Source: CAIXQW01 sp046049675
Lineage (GTDB): Bacteria > Bacteroidota > Bacteroidia > Chitinophagales > Chitinophagaceae
Direction: 5' to 3'
Assembly: GCA_046049675.1 (NCBI GenBank)
Contig: JBJORA010000069.1
Location: forward strand, 1-41,219
Length of the DNA stretch: 41,219 nucleotides
Below, piece by piece: positions 24,275 through 33,500 of this stretch. Position 1 is the stretch's first letter. Each line of letters opens with the position of its first letter. The notes beneath the pieces were generated by a model. The model worked only from the letters and a program-made list of their open reading frames with translations, was not told the DNA's origin and searched no databases. The position numbers and the translations under genes were made by a program.

Positions 24275-24963
24275 CAAGACTCTTCGTTGCGCTCACACTA
24301 GTTGTAGCAAGCACTAGTACTATCCTTGCGCAAAATCCAAAAAAAATTATCCAAACCGTTAATGCCAAGTTTGCTAAAGTAAGCAGCTATACAGCTGACG
24401 GCAACGTAAAGTTTGACATTCCAAGTGTAAAGCTTAGCCCAATTAACGTAAGTGTATACTTTAAGAAGCCAAGCAAATTTAAGATGCACAGCCGAGGCTT
24501 GTTTTTTATGCCAAAGCAAAATCCAATGGGCGATATAGCAAAACTCCTATCTGACACTAGCTCATATACTGCTGTACATATGGGCAAAGAAACTGTCAAT
24601 GGCAAGTCGTGTCACATTGTAAATATTCTTCCTACTAAAAATATGGGAGACTTCATTGTTGGCAAATTTTGGATAAACGATGCAGAGGGCTTGGTGTACA
24701 AAAGCGAAATCACCACCAAAAATGCTGGCACCGTGCTTACGGAAAGTTTTTATGGCGCAATGGCTAGCTACGGTTTGCCAGACAAAGTGATACTAACAAT
24801 GGACGTCAATAAATTTAAGATTCCTAAAATGCTTGCGATGGATATTAATCGCAAAAAAGCTACAACGCCTAGCGATCCAAATAAGAAAGAGATTAGCAAG
24901 ATCACAGTAAGCATGAAGAACTACAAAGTCAATGTTGCCATTGACGATAAAATATTTCAGTAG
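24268..24963 (+). CDS. LolA-like periplasmic lipoprotein-carrier family protein
   Basis: The product is 231 aa with a signal peptide ending near TILAQN (residue 22). The mature part has the open beta-barrel strand pattern of LolA/LolB-like proteins: SSYTADGNVKFDIPS, PSKFKMHSRGLFFMP, and NGKSCHIVNILPTK. No catalytic residues are seen. LolA-like proteins carry lipids or lipoproteins across the periplasm. This is longer than canonical LolA and is probably one of the Bacteroidota divergent paralogues. It overlaps the ABC permease by 7 nt, so its cargo may be connected to that exporter. It converges on hutI with 13 nt between stops. Confidence 0.75.
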   Translation: MLTRLFVALTLVVASTSTILAQNPKKIIQTVNAKFAKVSSYTADGNVKFDIPSVKLSPINVSVYFKKPSKFKMHSRGLFFMPKQNPMGDIAKLLSDTSSYTAVHMGKETVNGKSCHIVNILPTKNMGDFIVGKFWINDAEGLVYKSEITTKNAGTVLTESFYGAMASYGLPDKVILTMDVNKFKIPKMLAMDINRKKATTPSDPNKKEISKITVSMKNYKVNVAIDDKIFQ

Positions 24964-24976
24964 TATCTAAGCAGCT

Positions 24977-26206
24977 TTAAATTATAACTCGCGCAATCAT
25001 ATTCTCTCCAAAACTATAAGGTATCAGTGCTTCACTGCGCATTGGCTTGGTAATAATTAATCTTGCAGCATAGCCACGAGCAATAATACCTTGCCTATCG
25101 CTCAATTCCAATGAAGCAGCTGCGTTAAGTGTGCAAGCATGGATAGCTTCGGCAGGTGTCATGTGCATTTGTGTACAAGCTAGGCTTACTATAAAATTCA
25201 TATTGCTACTTGGACAACTACCAGGATTATAATCGCTCGCTAAGGTTACAGGCAAATTAGCATCAAGTAACATGCGTGCAGGTTGATAATGCATACCTAA
25301 GAAGAAAGCAGCACCAGGCAATAATACAGGAATGGTTGTGCTATCTGCTAGACAAGCGACTTCAGCTTCGCCTAATGTTTCTAAATGATCTACACTAAGC
25401 GCATTGTGTTGCACGCCTACTTGCACACCACCGCTATTGTGTAATTGATTCGCGTGTATTTTTGGCGCTAAACCATACTTTGCCGCAGCTTCTAAAATTT
25501 GCGAAGTTTCGTCTACACTAAAAAAGCCTTGCTCACAAAATACATCAATATATTCGGCCAAGCCTTCGCCTGCTACACGTGGTAGCATTTCGTTGATAAT
25601 AAGATCTATATAGCCTTGATGATTTTCTTTGTAAGCAAGTGGATAAGCATGAGCAGCCAAAAAACTAGCCTTAACAGGAATACGATTAAGTGCTTTTAGG
25701 CGAGCAATCACACGTAGCATCTTCAGTTCAGCCTCTGTACTTAAACCATAGCCACTTTTAATTTCAATGGCACCGGTACCTGTTGAAATGGCTTGCTCTA
25801 ATCGAGGCAGAGCAAGATCAAATAATTCATCCTCACTCATTGCAGCAAGCTTTTGCGCACTATTGAGTATACCGCCGCCACGTGCAGCAATTTCGGCATA
25901 GCTTAAGCCTTCTATGCGTTGCACAAACTCCTCTTCACGCGTGGCCGCAAACACTAGATGTGTATGGCTATCTACCCACGTGGGCAAAACACAAGCGCCA
26001 GTGGCATCTATTTCTTCGTCAAAATGTTGCTCGCTATTTAATGCTTGCATAGTGCCAAAGTCCTTAATCACACCATTTTCGTACACTAAAAAGGCATTAC
26101 TGATACTTGGTAGAACTTTCATATCATGACCATTAATACGATAAATCACTTCATGATCTTGATAAACCTGTAAAAGTTTTTCTATATTTTTGATGAGTAC
26201 GCGCAT
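24977..26206 (-). CDS. hutI: imidazolonepropionase
   Basis: The product is 409 aa from the ATG at 26206. DSHTHLVFAATREEEF (His81, His83) is the metal-binding start of the amidohydrolase barrel, and further motifs include GYGLSTEAELKMLRVI, AHAYPLAYKENHQGYI, the HANQLHNSGGVQ His motif and ASDYNPGSCPSSNM. It hydrolyses 4-imidazolone-5-propanoate to formiminoglutamate in histidine degradation. I preferred 26206 to the in-frame ATG at 26230 because TACTTTTG (minus, 26212-26219) sits 5 nt before it. No other hut genes are nearby. It diverges from aroC with 13 nt between the start codons. Confidence 0.95.
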   Translation of the reverse strand: MRVLIKNIEKLLQVYQDHEVIYRINGHDMKVLPSISNAFLVYENGVIKDFGTMQALNSEQHFDEEIDATGACVLPTWVDSHTHLVFAATREEEFVQRIEGLSYAEIAARGGGILNSAQKLAAMSEDELFDLALPRLEQAISTGTGAIEIKSGYGLSTEAELKMLRVIARLKALNRIPVKASFLAAHAYPLAYKENHQGYIDLIINEMLPRVAGEGLAEYIDVFCEQGFFSVDETSQILEAAAKYGLAPKIHANQLHNSGGVQVGVQHNALSVDHLETLGEAEVACLADSTTIPVLLPGAAFFLGMHYQPARMLLDANLPVTLASDYNPGSCPSSNMNFIVSLACTQMHMTPAEAIHACTLNAAASLELSDRQGIIARGYAARLIITKPMRSEALIPYSFGENMIARVII

Positions 26207-26211
26207 CGCGA

Positions 26212-26219
26212 CAAAAGTA
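26212..26219 (-). promoter_or_regulatory. -7 element TACTTTTG for hutI
   Basis: This is a full TAnnTTTG match, 5 nt before the hutI ATG and wholly inside the 13-bp gap to aroC. Its -33 region must therefore lie inside the aroC coding sequence. Confidence 0.5.
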
Positions 26220-27305
26220 ATGCATAACAATACGCTTGGAGATATTTTCTGTGTAACAAGTTTTGGCGAAAGTCATGGCCCGGCGGTAGGATGCGTAATT
26301 GATGGCGTTCCGGCAGGCATTGCATTAGATATGCATGCAATTCAGCAAGAAGTAAATGCACGCAAAACAGGCCAAGCGGCTTATGCGAGTGCCAGGCAAG
26401 AAGAAGATACTGTAGAAATACTAAGCGGTGTATTTGAAGGCAAAACACTGGGTTCTCCTATTTGCATTGTAATTAAAAATCAAGATGCAAAGCCAAAGGA
26501 TTATGACGCATTGAAAGATGTGTTTAGACCAAACCATGGCGACTATACGAACTATGCCAAATATGGCTTTCGCGACCACAGAGGTGGCGGACGAACAAGC
26601 ATACGTATTACTGCGCCACTTGTTGCGGCTGGCGATATTGCAAGGCAAGTGTTGCAGCATTTTTCTAAAGCGAAAGTGATAAGTGCTGTACAAAGTATTG
26701 GCACACTCAGCGACCTAAGCGGCGAACTTGCGAGTTGTGACCAACAAGGTATTTACAACAATCGCTACAGAACAACTAATGAGGGTAATGACGCTAATCT
26801 CGATGAACTCATTGAATCTTGCACTGCAAATGGCGATACACTTGGCGGCTCCATAAGTTCTGTAATTCTGAATTTAGAAGCTGGCATTGGTTCTCCTATT
26901 TTTTCTAAGCTAAATAGTAAGCTTGGGCAAGCTATGCTAAGTATCAATACAGTAAAAGCTATTGAGTTTGGCGACGGCATTGCTGCCAGTGTACAAAATG
27001 GTAGTGCACATGCTGATGAATTTGGCATTGCAGACGAACAAATTGTTACCACAAGTAATCATAGCGGCGGCATACAAGGTGGTATTAGCAATGGCATGCC
27101 TATTTTGTTTACCACCTATTTCAAACCGATAAGCAGCATTAAACAGCCACAAAGTACAGTTGACAGTGCCAATACTGTTACTACCATCAATATCGAAGGT
27201 CGGCACGATGTTTGCGCTGTACCAAGAGCAGTGCCTATTGTTAATGCTTACATCCATATCGTGCTTCTCAACGAAGTACTTAAACAACAACTTGCAAAAA
27301 TTTAG
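26220..27305 (+). CDS. aroC: chorismate synthase
   Basis: The product is 361 aa. The N-terminal signature GESHGPAVGCVIDGVPAGI is intact, followed by FRPNHGDYTNYAKYGFRDHRGGGRTS, the FMN-binding Arg/Gly-rich motif, and GGIQGGISNGMPI and IEGRHDVCAVPRA near the C-terminus. It makes chorismate from EPSP, the last common step of aromatic biosynthesis, using reduced FMN. I chose the ATG at 26220, since the upstream in-frame ATGs lie inside hutI on the other strand. The thioredoxin-fold gene starts 5 nt downstream. A TATTTTTG box at 26185-26192 is a possible promoter inside hutI. Confidence 0.97.
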   Translation: MHNNTLGDIFCVTSFGESHGPAVGCVIDGVPAGIALDMHAIQQEVNARKTGQAAYASARQEEDTVEILSGVFEGKTLGSPICIVIKNQDAKPKDYDALKDVFRPNHGDYTNYAKYGFRDHRGGGRTSIRITAPLVAAGDIARQVLQHFSKAKVISAVQSIGTLSDLSGELASCDQQGIYNNRYRTTNEGNDANLDELIESCTANGDTLGGSISSVILNLEAGIGSPIFSKLNSKLGQAMLSINTVKAIEFGDGIAASVQNGSAHADEFGIADEQIVTTSNHSGGIQGGISNGMPILFTTYFKPISSIKQPQSTVDSANTVTTINIEGRHDVCAVPRAVPIVNAYIHIVLLNEVLKQQLAKI

Positions 27306-27310
27306 AAATC

Positions 27311-27895
27311 ATGTTATTGCGAATTACCAAACTGCTCCTGTGTCTTTTATTGTGCAATAGTCTAATGGCGCAAACAAAAGACTCTCTATTGAATGCTAAT
27401 TTGCAGCCCGGCGCTTCTATGTATTCTATGCAATTGCTCAACTTTGAGAATCGTCTAGTGAGTACAGATAGTTTGCCAAAGGATAAGAAGGTATTGCTGA
27501 TTACGCTTAGTCTTACGTGTGGGCATTGTATTGAACAAACCAAAGACTTGATGCAGAATCTGCGCAAATTTGATGATACCTATATACTGATTTGTACAGG
27601 CGATATCATGCGCGATTATTATCTGGACTATTGCATGCAAACTGGCTTTAATGAAAAACCAAATTTAAAACTAGCCTTTGATAAAGACCACGTAACCGAT
27701 GCCATATTTGCCTTTAAAGGTTTACCACAAATAATGGTGTATGGCAGCAACAAGCGCCTTTACAAAGTATTTTATAAAGAACAAAAAATAGAAACGCTTC
27801 TTGCAGCATTGCAAGAGGCAGAAACAGCTACTTATCCAGAAACAACAAACACATCCGAAAAACCTAAACGTAAACGATTTGGTAAAAAGAAATGA
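27311..27895 (+). CDS. exported thioredoxin-fold protein with a CGHC motif
   Basis: The product is 194 aa with a signal peptide (hydrophobic stretch to about NSLMAQ, residue 21). The redox motif CGHC (residues 70-73) follows a beta strand, VLLITLSL, as in thioredoxin-like folds. A cis-Pro candidate is in FKGLPQIMVY. The C-terminal tail is very basic (PKRKRFGKKK). It is probably a periplasmic thiol oxidoreductase or a TlpA/AhpC-like protein. It sits in a three-gene unit after aroC (5 nt gap) and overlaps the zinc-ribbon gene by 4 nt (ATGA). The target is unknown. Confidence 0.7.
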   Translation: MLLRITKLLLCLLLCNSLMAQTKDSLLNANLQPGASMYSMQLLNFENRLVSTDSLPKDKKVLLITLSLTCGHCIEQTKDLMQNLRKFDDTYILICTGDIMRDYYLDYCMQTGFNEKPNLKLAFDKDHVTDAIFAFKGLPQIMVYGSNKRLYKVFYKEQKIETLLAALQEAETATYPETTNTSEKPKRKRFGKKK

Positions 27896-28281
27896 GCCTG
27901 CCAAGTACAGAGAAAAAATTATGCCTCGCGTGCGGCAAACCAGTAAAAGGTCGTGCCGATAAGAAGTTTTGCGACGATAGCTGCCGCAATAATTATAATA
28001 ATGCGCAAAATAGTAGCGAAACCAACTATATGCGCCGTGTTATCAATGCCATTAAAAAAAACCGCCGCATTTTAGAAAACATCCTTGCTAGTAGCGACAA
28101 AGACACAGCTAAGTGCAAACGCGAGGCCCTTACCACAGCTGGCTTTGAATTTACCTATCATACAAGTACTTATACCAATAAACAAGGTGCTGTGTATATA
28201 TTTTGCTTTGAATACGGGTATTTGCCTTTGGAAGGCGACTGGTATTTTATTGTAAAGCGTAAGGAAGAGCATAAATCGTAG
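27892..28281 (+). CDS. zinc-ribbon protein (DUF2116-like)
   Basis: The product is 129 aa. The N-terminus contains a C4 zinc ribbon CLACG (Cys11, Cys14) and CDDSC (Cys27, Cys31) with the conserved GRADKKFCDDSCRN segment, followed by a helix rich in N/R/K (VINAIKKNRRILENIL). The C-terminal part (TTAGFEFTYHTSTYTNKQG...FCFEYGYLPL) looks like a small beta domain. Such proteins in Bacteroidota are annotated only as zinc-ribbon or DUF2116-type. A nucleic-acid-binding role is plausible but unproven. The start overlaps the preceding stop by 4 nt, so translation is coupled. Confidence 0.75.
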   Translation: MSLPSTEKKLCLACGKPVKGRADKKFCDDSCRNNYNNAQNSSETNYMRRVINAIKKNRRILENILASSDKDTAKCKREALTTAGFEFTYHTSTYTNKQGAVYIFCFEYGYLPLEGDWYFIVKRKEEHKS

Positions 28282-28356
28282 CTAGCGCGCTTCAGCTCTT
28301 ACAAATATCATTAGCCTTCGCAACGCTTGTCAGTTCTTGGCAGCCGCTTAAACTTG

Positions 28357-28364
28357 TACTTTTG
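28357..28364 (+). promoter_or_regulatory. -7 element TACTTTTG for mdh
   Basis: This is a full TAnnTTTG match 35 nt before the mdh ATG, with TTG at 28337-28339 (17-nt spacing, slightly short). Unlike most genes here, mdh would have a short leader. Confidence 0.45.
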
Positions 28365-28399
28365 CGCCACATTTATAATAATACATTAGCACAGTTAAA

Positions 28400-29329
28400 A
28401 TGAAAGTAACAGTAGTAGGCGCCGGTGCAGTAGGTGCAACATGCGCAGATAACATTGCACGTAAAGAACTTTGTCAAGAGCTAGTACTCGTTGATATTAA
28501 AGAAGGATTTGCTGAAGGCAAGGCCATGGACATTATGCAAACAGCTAGTTTGCTTGGCTTTGATACAAAAGTTGTTGGTAGCACTAACGACTATAGCAAA
28601 ACTGCCGGCAGCCACGTTGTGGTAATTACAAGTGGTATTCCACGTAAGCCTGGCATGACGCGCGAAGAGCTTATTAGCACGAATGCCAATATTGTAAAAA
28701 CAGTTACAAAAAATGTACTTGAACATAGCCCAAATGCCATCATCATTGTGATTAGTAATCCAATGGATACAATGACGTACTTAGCGCTACAAAGCAGTGG
28801 TTTGCCAAAGCATCGCATCATTGGTATGGGTGGTATATTAGATAGTGCTCGCTTTAAGTTCAACTTGAGTAATGCATTAGCTTGCTCGCCGAACGATTTA
28901 CAAGCCAACGTTATTGGTGGCCACGGCGATACTACCATGATACCTCTTACGCGTCTTGCAAGCTTAAATAATTTGCCAGTTAGCGAAATGCTTAACGCAG
29001 AGCAGTTGGCACAAGTAAAAGCAGATACCATGGTTGGTGGTGCTACTTTGACTAAGCTTTTAGGCACTAGTGCTTGGTATGCACCAGGTGCTGCTGGCGC
29101 TCAATTGGTAGAAGCGATTGTACGTGACGAAAAGAAAGTTTTACCTTGTTGTGTTGCCCTAGAAGGCGAATATGGTCAAAAAGATATTTGCCTTGGTGTA
29201 CCAGTTGTAATTGGTAAAAATGGCTGGGAGCGCATTGTAGATTACAAGCTTACTGCCGACGAGCAAGAAGAGTTCAATAAAAGCGCTGATGCTGTGCGCA
29301 GCATGAACGAAGTGTTAAGTACACTTTAA
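28400..29329 (+). CDS. mdh: malate dehydrogenase (LDH-like type)
   Basis: The product is 309 aa. The N-terminal GAGAVGA (7-13) is the NAD-binding loop. The substrate-loop arginines Arg82 and Arg88 in GIPRKPGMTREEL, Arg151 in LDSARF, and catalytic His175 in GGHGDTTM match the LDH-like malate dehydrogenases; the arginine at 82 argues for malate rather than lactate. It interconverts malate and oxaloacetate in the TCA cycle. It stands alone with a promoter box upstream and a strong terminator downstream, so it is likely a monocistronic transcript. Confidence 0.97.
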   Translation: MKVTVVGAGAVGATCADNIARKELCQELVLVDIKEGFAEGKAMDIMQTASLLGFDTKVVGSTNDYSKTAGSHVVVITSGIPRKPGMTREELISTNANIVKTVTKNVLEHSPNAIIIVISNPMDTMTYLALQSSGLPKHRIIGMGGILDSARFKFNLSNALACSPNDLQANVIGGHGDTTMIPLTRLASLNNLPVSEMLNAEQLAQVKADTMVGGATLTKLLGTSAWYAPGAAGAQLVEAIVRDEKKVLPCCVALEGEYGQKDICLGVPVVIGKNGWERIVDYKLTADEQEEFNKSADAVRSMNEVLSTL

Positions 29330-29347
29330 TCAATTCAGAATTTTACG

Positions 29348-29376
29348 AAAAGCCTCCAGTCTCTGGGGGCTTTTTT
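29348..29376 (+). terminator. rho-independent terminator of mdh
   Basis: AAAAGCCTCCAG (29348-29359) pairs with CTGGGGGCTTTT (29363-29374), with one G-U wobble and a 3-nt loop, followed by a T-run (TTTTTT at 29371-29376). It lies 19 nt after the mdh stop. The symmetric A/T flanks could also serve the opposite strand. Confidence 0.85.
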
Positions 29377-29430
29377 CATAGCCAATTGTTACTAATACCG
29401 TCAAGCTCAAAGGGTTTGGCACAGTAATTG

Positions 29431-29438
29431 TAACTTTG
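29431..29438 (+). promoter_or_regulatory. -7 element TAACTTTG for the DUF4294 gene
   Basis: This is a full TAnnTTTG match ending 5 nt before the ATG at 29444. A TTTG occurs 12 nt upstream, too close for a standard -33 box. Confidence 0.45.
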
Positions 29439-29443
29439 TACGC

Positions 29444-30001
29444 ATGAGAAAGTTACTCGTATTTCTATTGTTAGTATGTGCCTACACTAGTCAGGCTCAG
29501 CAGGTTTTTCCAACTTATAGAGTTAGCGAAGAAACAGATACAATTGAGGTTATTCAGCTCAATGAAATTATTGCTATCCCAAACCTTAAGTTTAGCGACG
29601 ATACAGCCCGCTACAAGTACAACCAAATGAAGTACTATATGAAATCTGTATATCCGTATGCAGTGCGTGCAGTAGCGCTTTTTAATGAAATAGATGCCAA
29701 AACTGCTAATATGAGTGGTGCAGACCGTCGTAAGTATATCAAAAGCAGAGAAGCAGATATTAAGCGTGAGTTTGATAGCAAGATTAAGAAGTTAAACGTT
29801 ACGCAAGGCAGATATTTGATTCGCATGATTAATCGAAATGCCAGCATGACTTGCTTCGACATTATCAATGAACTGCACAATCCTATCAAGGCAAACGCAT
29901 GGCAAGCTTGGGCGCGTATGAACGGCATGGATTTAGACGAAACCTATAATCCAGAAGTGTTTAAGCAGTTTGAGCGCATCATGAAAAGCTTGGAGCAGTA
30001 A
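29444..30001 (+). CDS. DUF4294 family exported protein
   Basis: The product is 185 aa with a signal peptide (MRKLLVFLLLVCAYTSQAQQ). The family pattern is seen in YKYNQMKYYMKSVYPYAVRA, SGADRRKYIKSREADIKREF, LTQGRYLIRMINR-like QGRYLIRMINRNASMTC, and LHNPIKANAWQAWARMNGMDL. These helical blocks match DUF4294, a Bacteroidota-restricted periplasmic family of unknown role. No enzyme residues can be assigned. The start follows a TAACTTTG box by 5 nt. It converges on a minus-strand membrane protein gene with 35 nt between the stops. Confidence 0.85.
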   Translation: MRKLLVFLLLVCAYTSQAQQVFPTYRVSEETDTIEVIQLNEIIAIPNLKFSDDTARYKYNQMKYYMKSVYPYAVRAVALFNEIDAKTANMSGADRRKYIKSREADIKREFDSKIKKLNVTQGRYLIRMINRNASMTCFDIINELHNPIKANAWQAWARMNGMDLDETYNPEVFKQFERIMKSLEQ

Positions 30002-30036
30002 TTCGCAAGCTTTTGTAAAATTTTTTTTTAGAACCC

Positions 30037-30585
30037 CTACTCCCAATAATACCCAATAAAAACATTGGTGTACTTGTAATAAGCGATGATGATTGGTTGC
30101 CCTGCACTGGGCACAATATTATCGCCATCGGCCATTTGAAAGCTAGGATGTAAAGGGCTGTTTGTAACGAGTACGTAACCAGTTGGCGTGCCCACTACTT
30201 CTTCAACAGTTGCAAGTTCTATTACTTTGTGGCCTAGTTTAGCATCTCTCCATTTTGGCAGAATTGTAAATAATACATTGCCAATCAAGCCTAAAAATAC
30301 AAGCCCAGCAAAAATAAGTACGCCTCTATAGTAGGCTTGTTCACTAAGACTTGTGTCTTTGTAGGTGCCACGCAACGCTTCGTAGTTTTCCATTAAAAAG
30401 CGATTAGCCACAAAATAGCGACCATACTTGTGATGGATAAACATATTACACATTGCAAATACGGCACTAAGAAAAAATAAGTATGCAATTACAACACCGC
30501 GCAAATTGATCCAGCTCGAGCGCCACATCGCCGTGCGTTCGGCGTCGCTCATTGGCATCATTTTTATGCGTGCGGCATTGGACAT
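30037..30585 (-). CDS. two-helix membrane protein of unknown function
   Basis: The product is 182 aa. Hydrophobic segments at about residues 31-50 (VVIAYLFFLSAVFAMCNMF) and 87-108 (GVLIFAGLVFLGLIGNVLFTIL) predict two membrane helices with a soluble loop between them and a soluble C-terminal domain of about 70 residues (VEEVVGTPTGYVLVTNSPLHPSF). No family is recognised. Internal Met9 or Met10 could also be the start. It begins 6 nt after the large Asp-box protein gene and is surely co-transcribed with it, so it may assist that protein's localisation. Confidence 0.65.
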   Translation of the reverse strand: MSNAARIKMMPMSDAERTAMWRSSWINLRGVVIAYLFFLSAVFAMCNMFIHHKYGRYFVANRFLMENYEALRGTYKDTSLSEQAYYRGVLIFAGLVFLGLIGNVLFTILPKWRDAKLGHKVIELATVEEVVGTPTGYVLVTNSPLHPSFQMADGDNIVPSAGQPIIIAYYKYTNVFIGYYWE

Positions 30586-30591
30586 GCTTAG

Positions 30592-33500
30592 CTAGTGTTT
30601 TACATCAATTACATTTAGCGTACTTTGCTTGATCAAGGTGTTTAATGCTGGTACATCTTTATTGAGTACTTTATCAAACTCTGCTAGTACAGCATAAGAA
30701 CGTTGTTGAAGACTTTTTAGTACCTCTTGGCTAGCTTTTGTAGGTGCACTGTAGCCATCGTTCGCCTGATTGTACAATGTTGCCAGTTTATCGTTGAGCT
30801 TTATTGGATAATTAAGCACATCTTGACCACTCTTTGCTTTGGTTTGATATAAGGCTTCTTCAATACTACTTAGTTGCTTATTGATACTGTCTGCCAAGGT
30901 TTTAATTTCTTTGCTACACTTGTCGCCATGCAAACCTGTAAATGCGCCAATCTGTCTGCGGATGTCGCGTAGCTTTACAATTGTACCTTGTACGCTGTCA
31001 TACTCTTTTTGCACAGCCATTAAGAAATTGAATTGCGCTTGATAATCTGCAACTGGCGTTTTGTAGGTTGGATTGGGCACAATATAAAAAGGCTTTTCTG
31101 TGCTATCGGCATCCACGCGCAATCTTGCAAAATACTTGCCAGGCACAGCTTTTGGGCCACTGTAAATTGGACCGCCCCACATTACCAAATCTTGCAATTT
31201 GTCTTTGTAAGGATAGATTGTACTCCATACAAATTGGTTTAATCCTTCCTTTACTTTTAGAGCAGCTTCTTCTGCGCCACCTTTGGTATACGTTGCAATA
31301 TGCTGATGCTGTTCGTTGTAAATGCTAATGCTAACTGCACTTGTATCCTTCAAATTTGGTATAGCAAAATTCACATACACACCATTATGAGGGTTCATGC
31401 CAGCAGCACGCTTTGTATTTTCAGCACGGTAACCTTCTGTTGTGATGTAATCGTTGATGTCAAATACATGTATCTTATTTTTACTTGGATAAGTTGCATA
31501 TTGCTGCACTAAACTCAAATCATCAAGCACCCAAATGGCACGGCCTTGTGTTGCAACACATAAATCGTTGTACTTAATGCACATATCTGTAATAGGCACT
31601 TGCGGCAGATTAAGTTGAAACTTATGCCAGCTAGCACCTGCATCGTAACTTATGTACATGCCGTATTCTGTACCACAATATAGCAAGCCTTTTACTTTTC
31701 TATCAGCTCGAATGCAACGTGCAAAGTGCTGTGCCGGTATGCCTTTAGTGATAGCCGTCCAGGTAGCGCCATAGTTATTACTCTTAAAAATATACGGACG
31801 TAAATCACCAAGCTTGTATTTTGTACCCACTGCATATACAGTTGCTTTATCATTTGGATCTACTTCTATACAGTTCCACATCATCAATTCTGGGCATCCT
31901 TTTGGCGTAATGTTTGTCCAAGTTTTACCGCCGTTTTGTGTAACATGCAAAAGACCATCATCGCTACCAGTATAAATTACATCGGCATCATGGCTACTTT
32001 CTGCTGCAGCAAAAATGGTACAATAATATTCCACAGTCGTATTGTCTTTGGTAATAGGTCCACCGCTAGCTTGCTGCAGTGCCTTGTTATTGGTGGTTAA
32101 GTCGTCACTCAACTTTTGCCATGTGATTCCTTCGTCTTCGCTAGCGAACAAGCAGTTGCCTGCAGCATATAAACGCTTTGGATTATGCGTGCTAAAGAAT
32201 AGTGGATAGTTCCACTGAAAGCGATATTGCAAATTTTCGGCTCCACTACCAATATTACTTTCTGGCCATACATTAATATGACGCACTTCGCCTGTACGAT
32301 GGTCTAATCGACGCATAATACCATCATACTCTCCTCCATACACAATATCGGGATTCAAAGGATCGGCCACATCGCAACCCGCTTCGCCACCTGCAGTAGC
32401 ATTAAAATCGCTATTAAAAATACCACTATGTTTGGTACGGCTCATAATGCGAACACTACTATTGTCCTGTTGTCCGCCAAGTAAACGATATGGGTAAGCA
32501 TTATCTGCACTGATTCGATAGATTTGAGAAGTGGGTTGATTAAAATATGTACTAAAGCTTTCACCAGCATCCTCACTTACCTGTGCGCCACCATCATCGC
32601 AGATAATCATACGTTTTGCATTGTTGGGGTCTATCCAAATATTATGATGATCGCCATGCGGTGTACTTACTCTGCTTATAGACTTGCCGCCATCCGTGCT
32701 TTTCCAAAATTCTACATTGCAAATCCAAATTTTATCTTCGTTACTTGGATCAACAGCCATTTTGCTAAAGTACCACGCACGTTGCCTGATGTTTGCCTCG
32801 CTATTTACTTTAGTCCAAGTTTTGGCAGCATCGTTGCTTACAAAAAGGCCACCGTCTTTTGCTTCCACAAGCGCATACACCTTATCGGCATTGCCGGGCG
32901 CAATAGCCACATAAGTAATACCCCATATACTATCTTTAGGTAATCCTTGGTGCTTGTTTATACAGCGCCATGTTTCTCCGCCATCTTCGCTTTTGTAAAT
33001 GCCGCTACCAATACCACCACTTTCCATATTGTGGTGTGTACGTTTCATTTGCCACAGGCTCGCATACATAACATCAGGGTTATTGGGTTCGCTTGTAATT
33101 TCTATTGCGCCAGTCGTTTCGTTTGCAGTTGCTAAAACACGACGCCAATTTTTACCCCCATCGGTAGTTTTATAAACGCCGCGTTGTTGGCTTGTGCCAA
33201 AAATTGGCCCAAATACTGCCGCCCAAACAGTATTTGGATCTGTTGGATGCACAATTATCTTAGTGATATGTTTGCCAAAGCTTAAGCCAATATTTTGCCA
33301 AGTTCTACCAGCGTTGGTACTCTTCCACATACCATTGATGCCACTGCTTACATTACCACGAAAGGTATTCTCGCCTTCGCCAACATAGATAATATTTTCG
33401 TTACTAGGTGCTAAGGCAACACTACCAATACTACCGCCAAAATATTTGTCGCTAATATTTTCCCAATTTGCTCCGGCATCGCGTGAGCGCCACACACCAC

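Noticed and set aside
28591..29067. 158-codon minus-strand frame inside mdh
   Set aside because: mdh is unambiguous and the antisense frame shows no family features.
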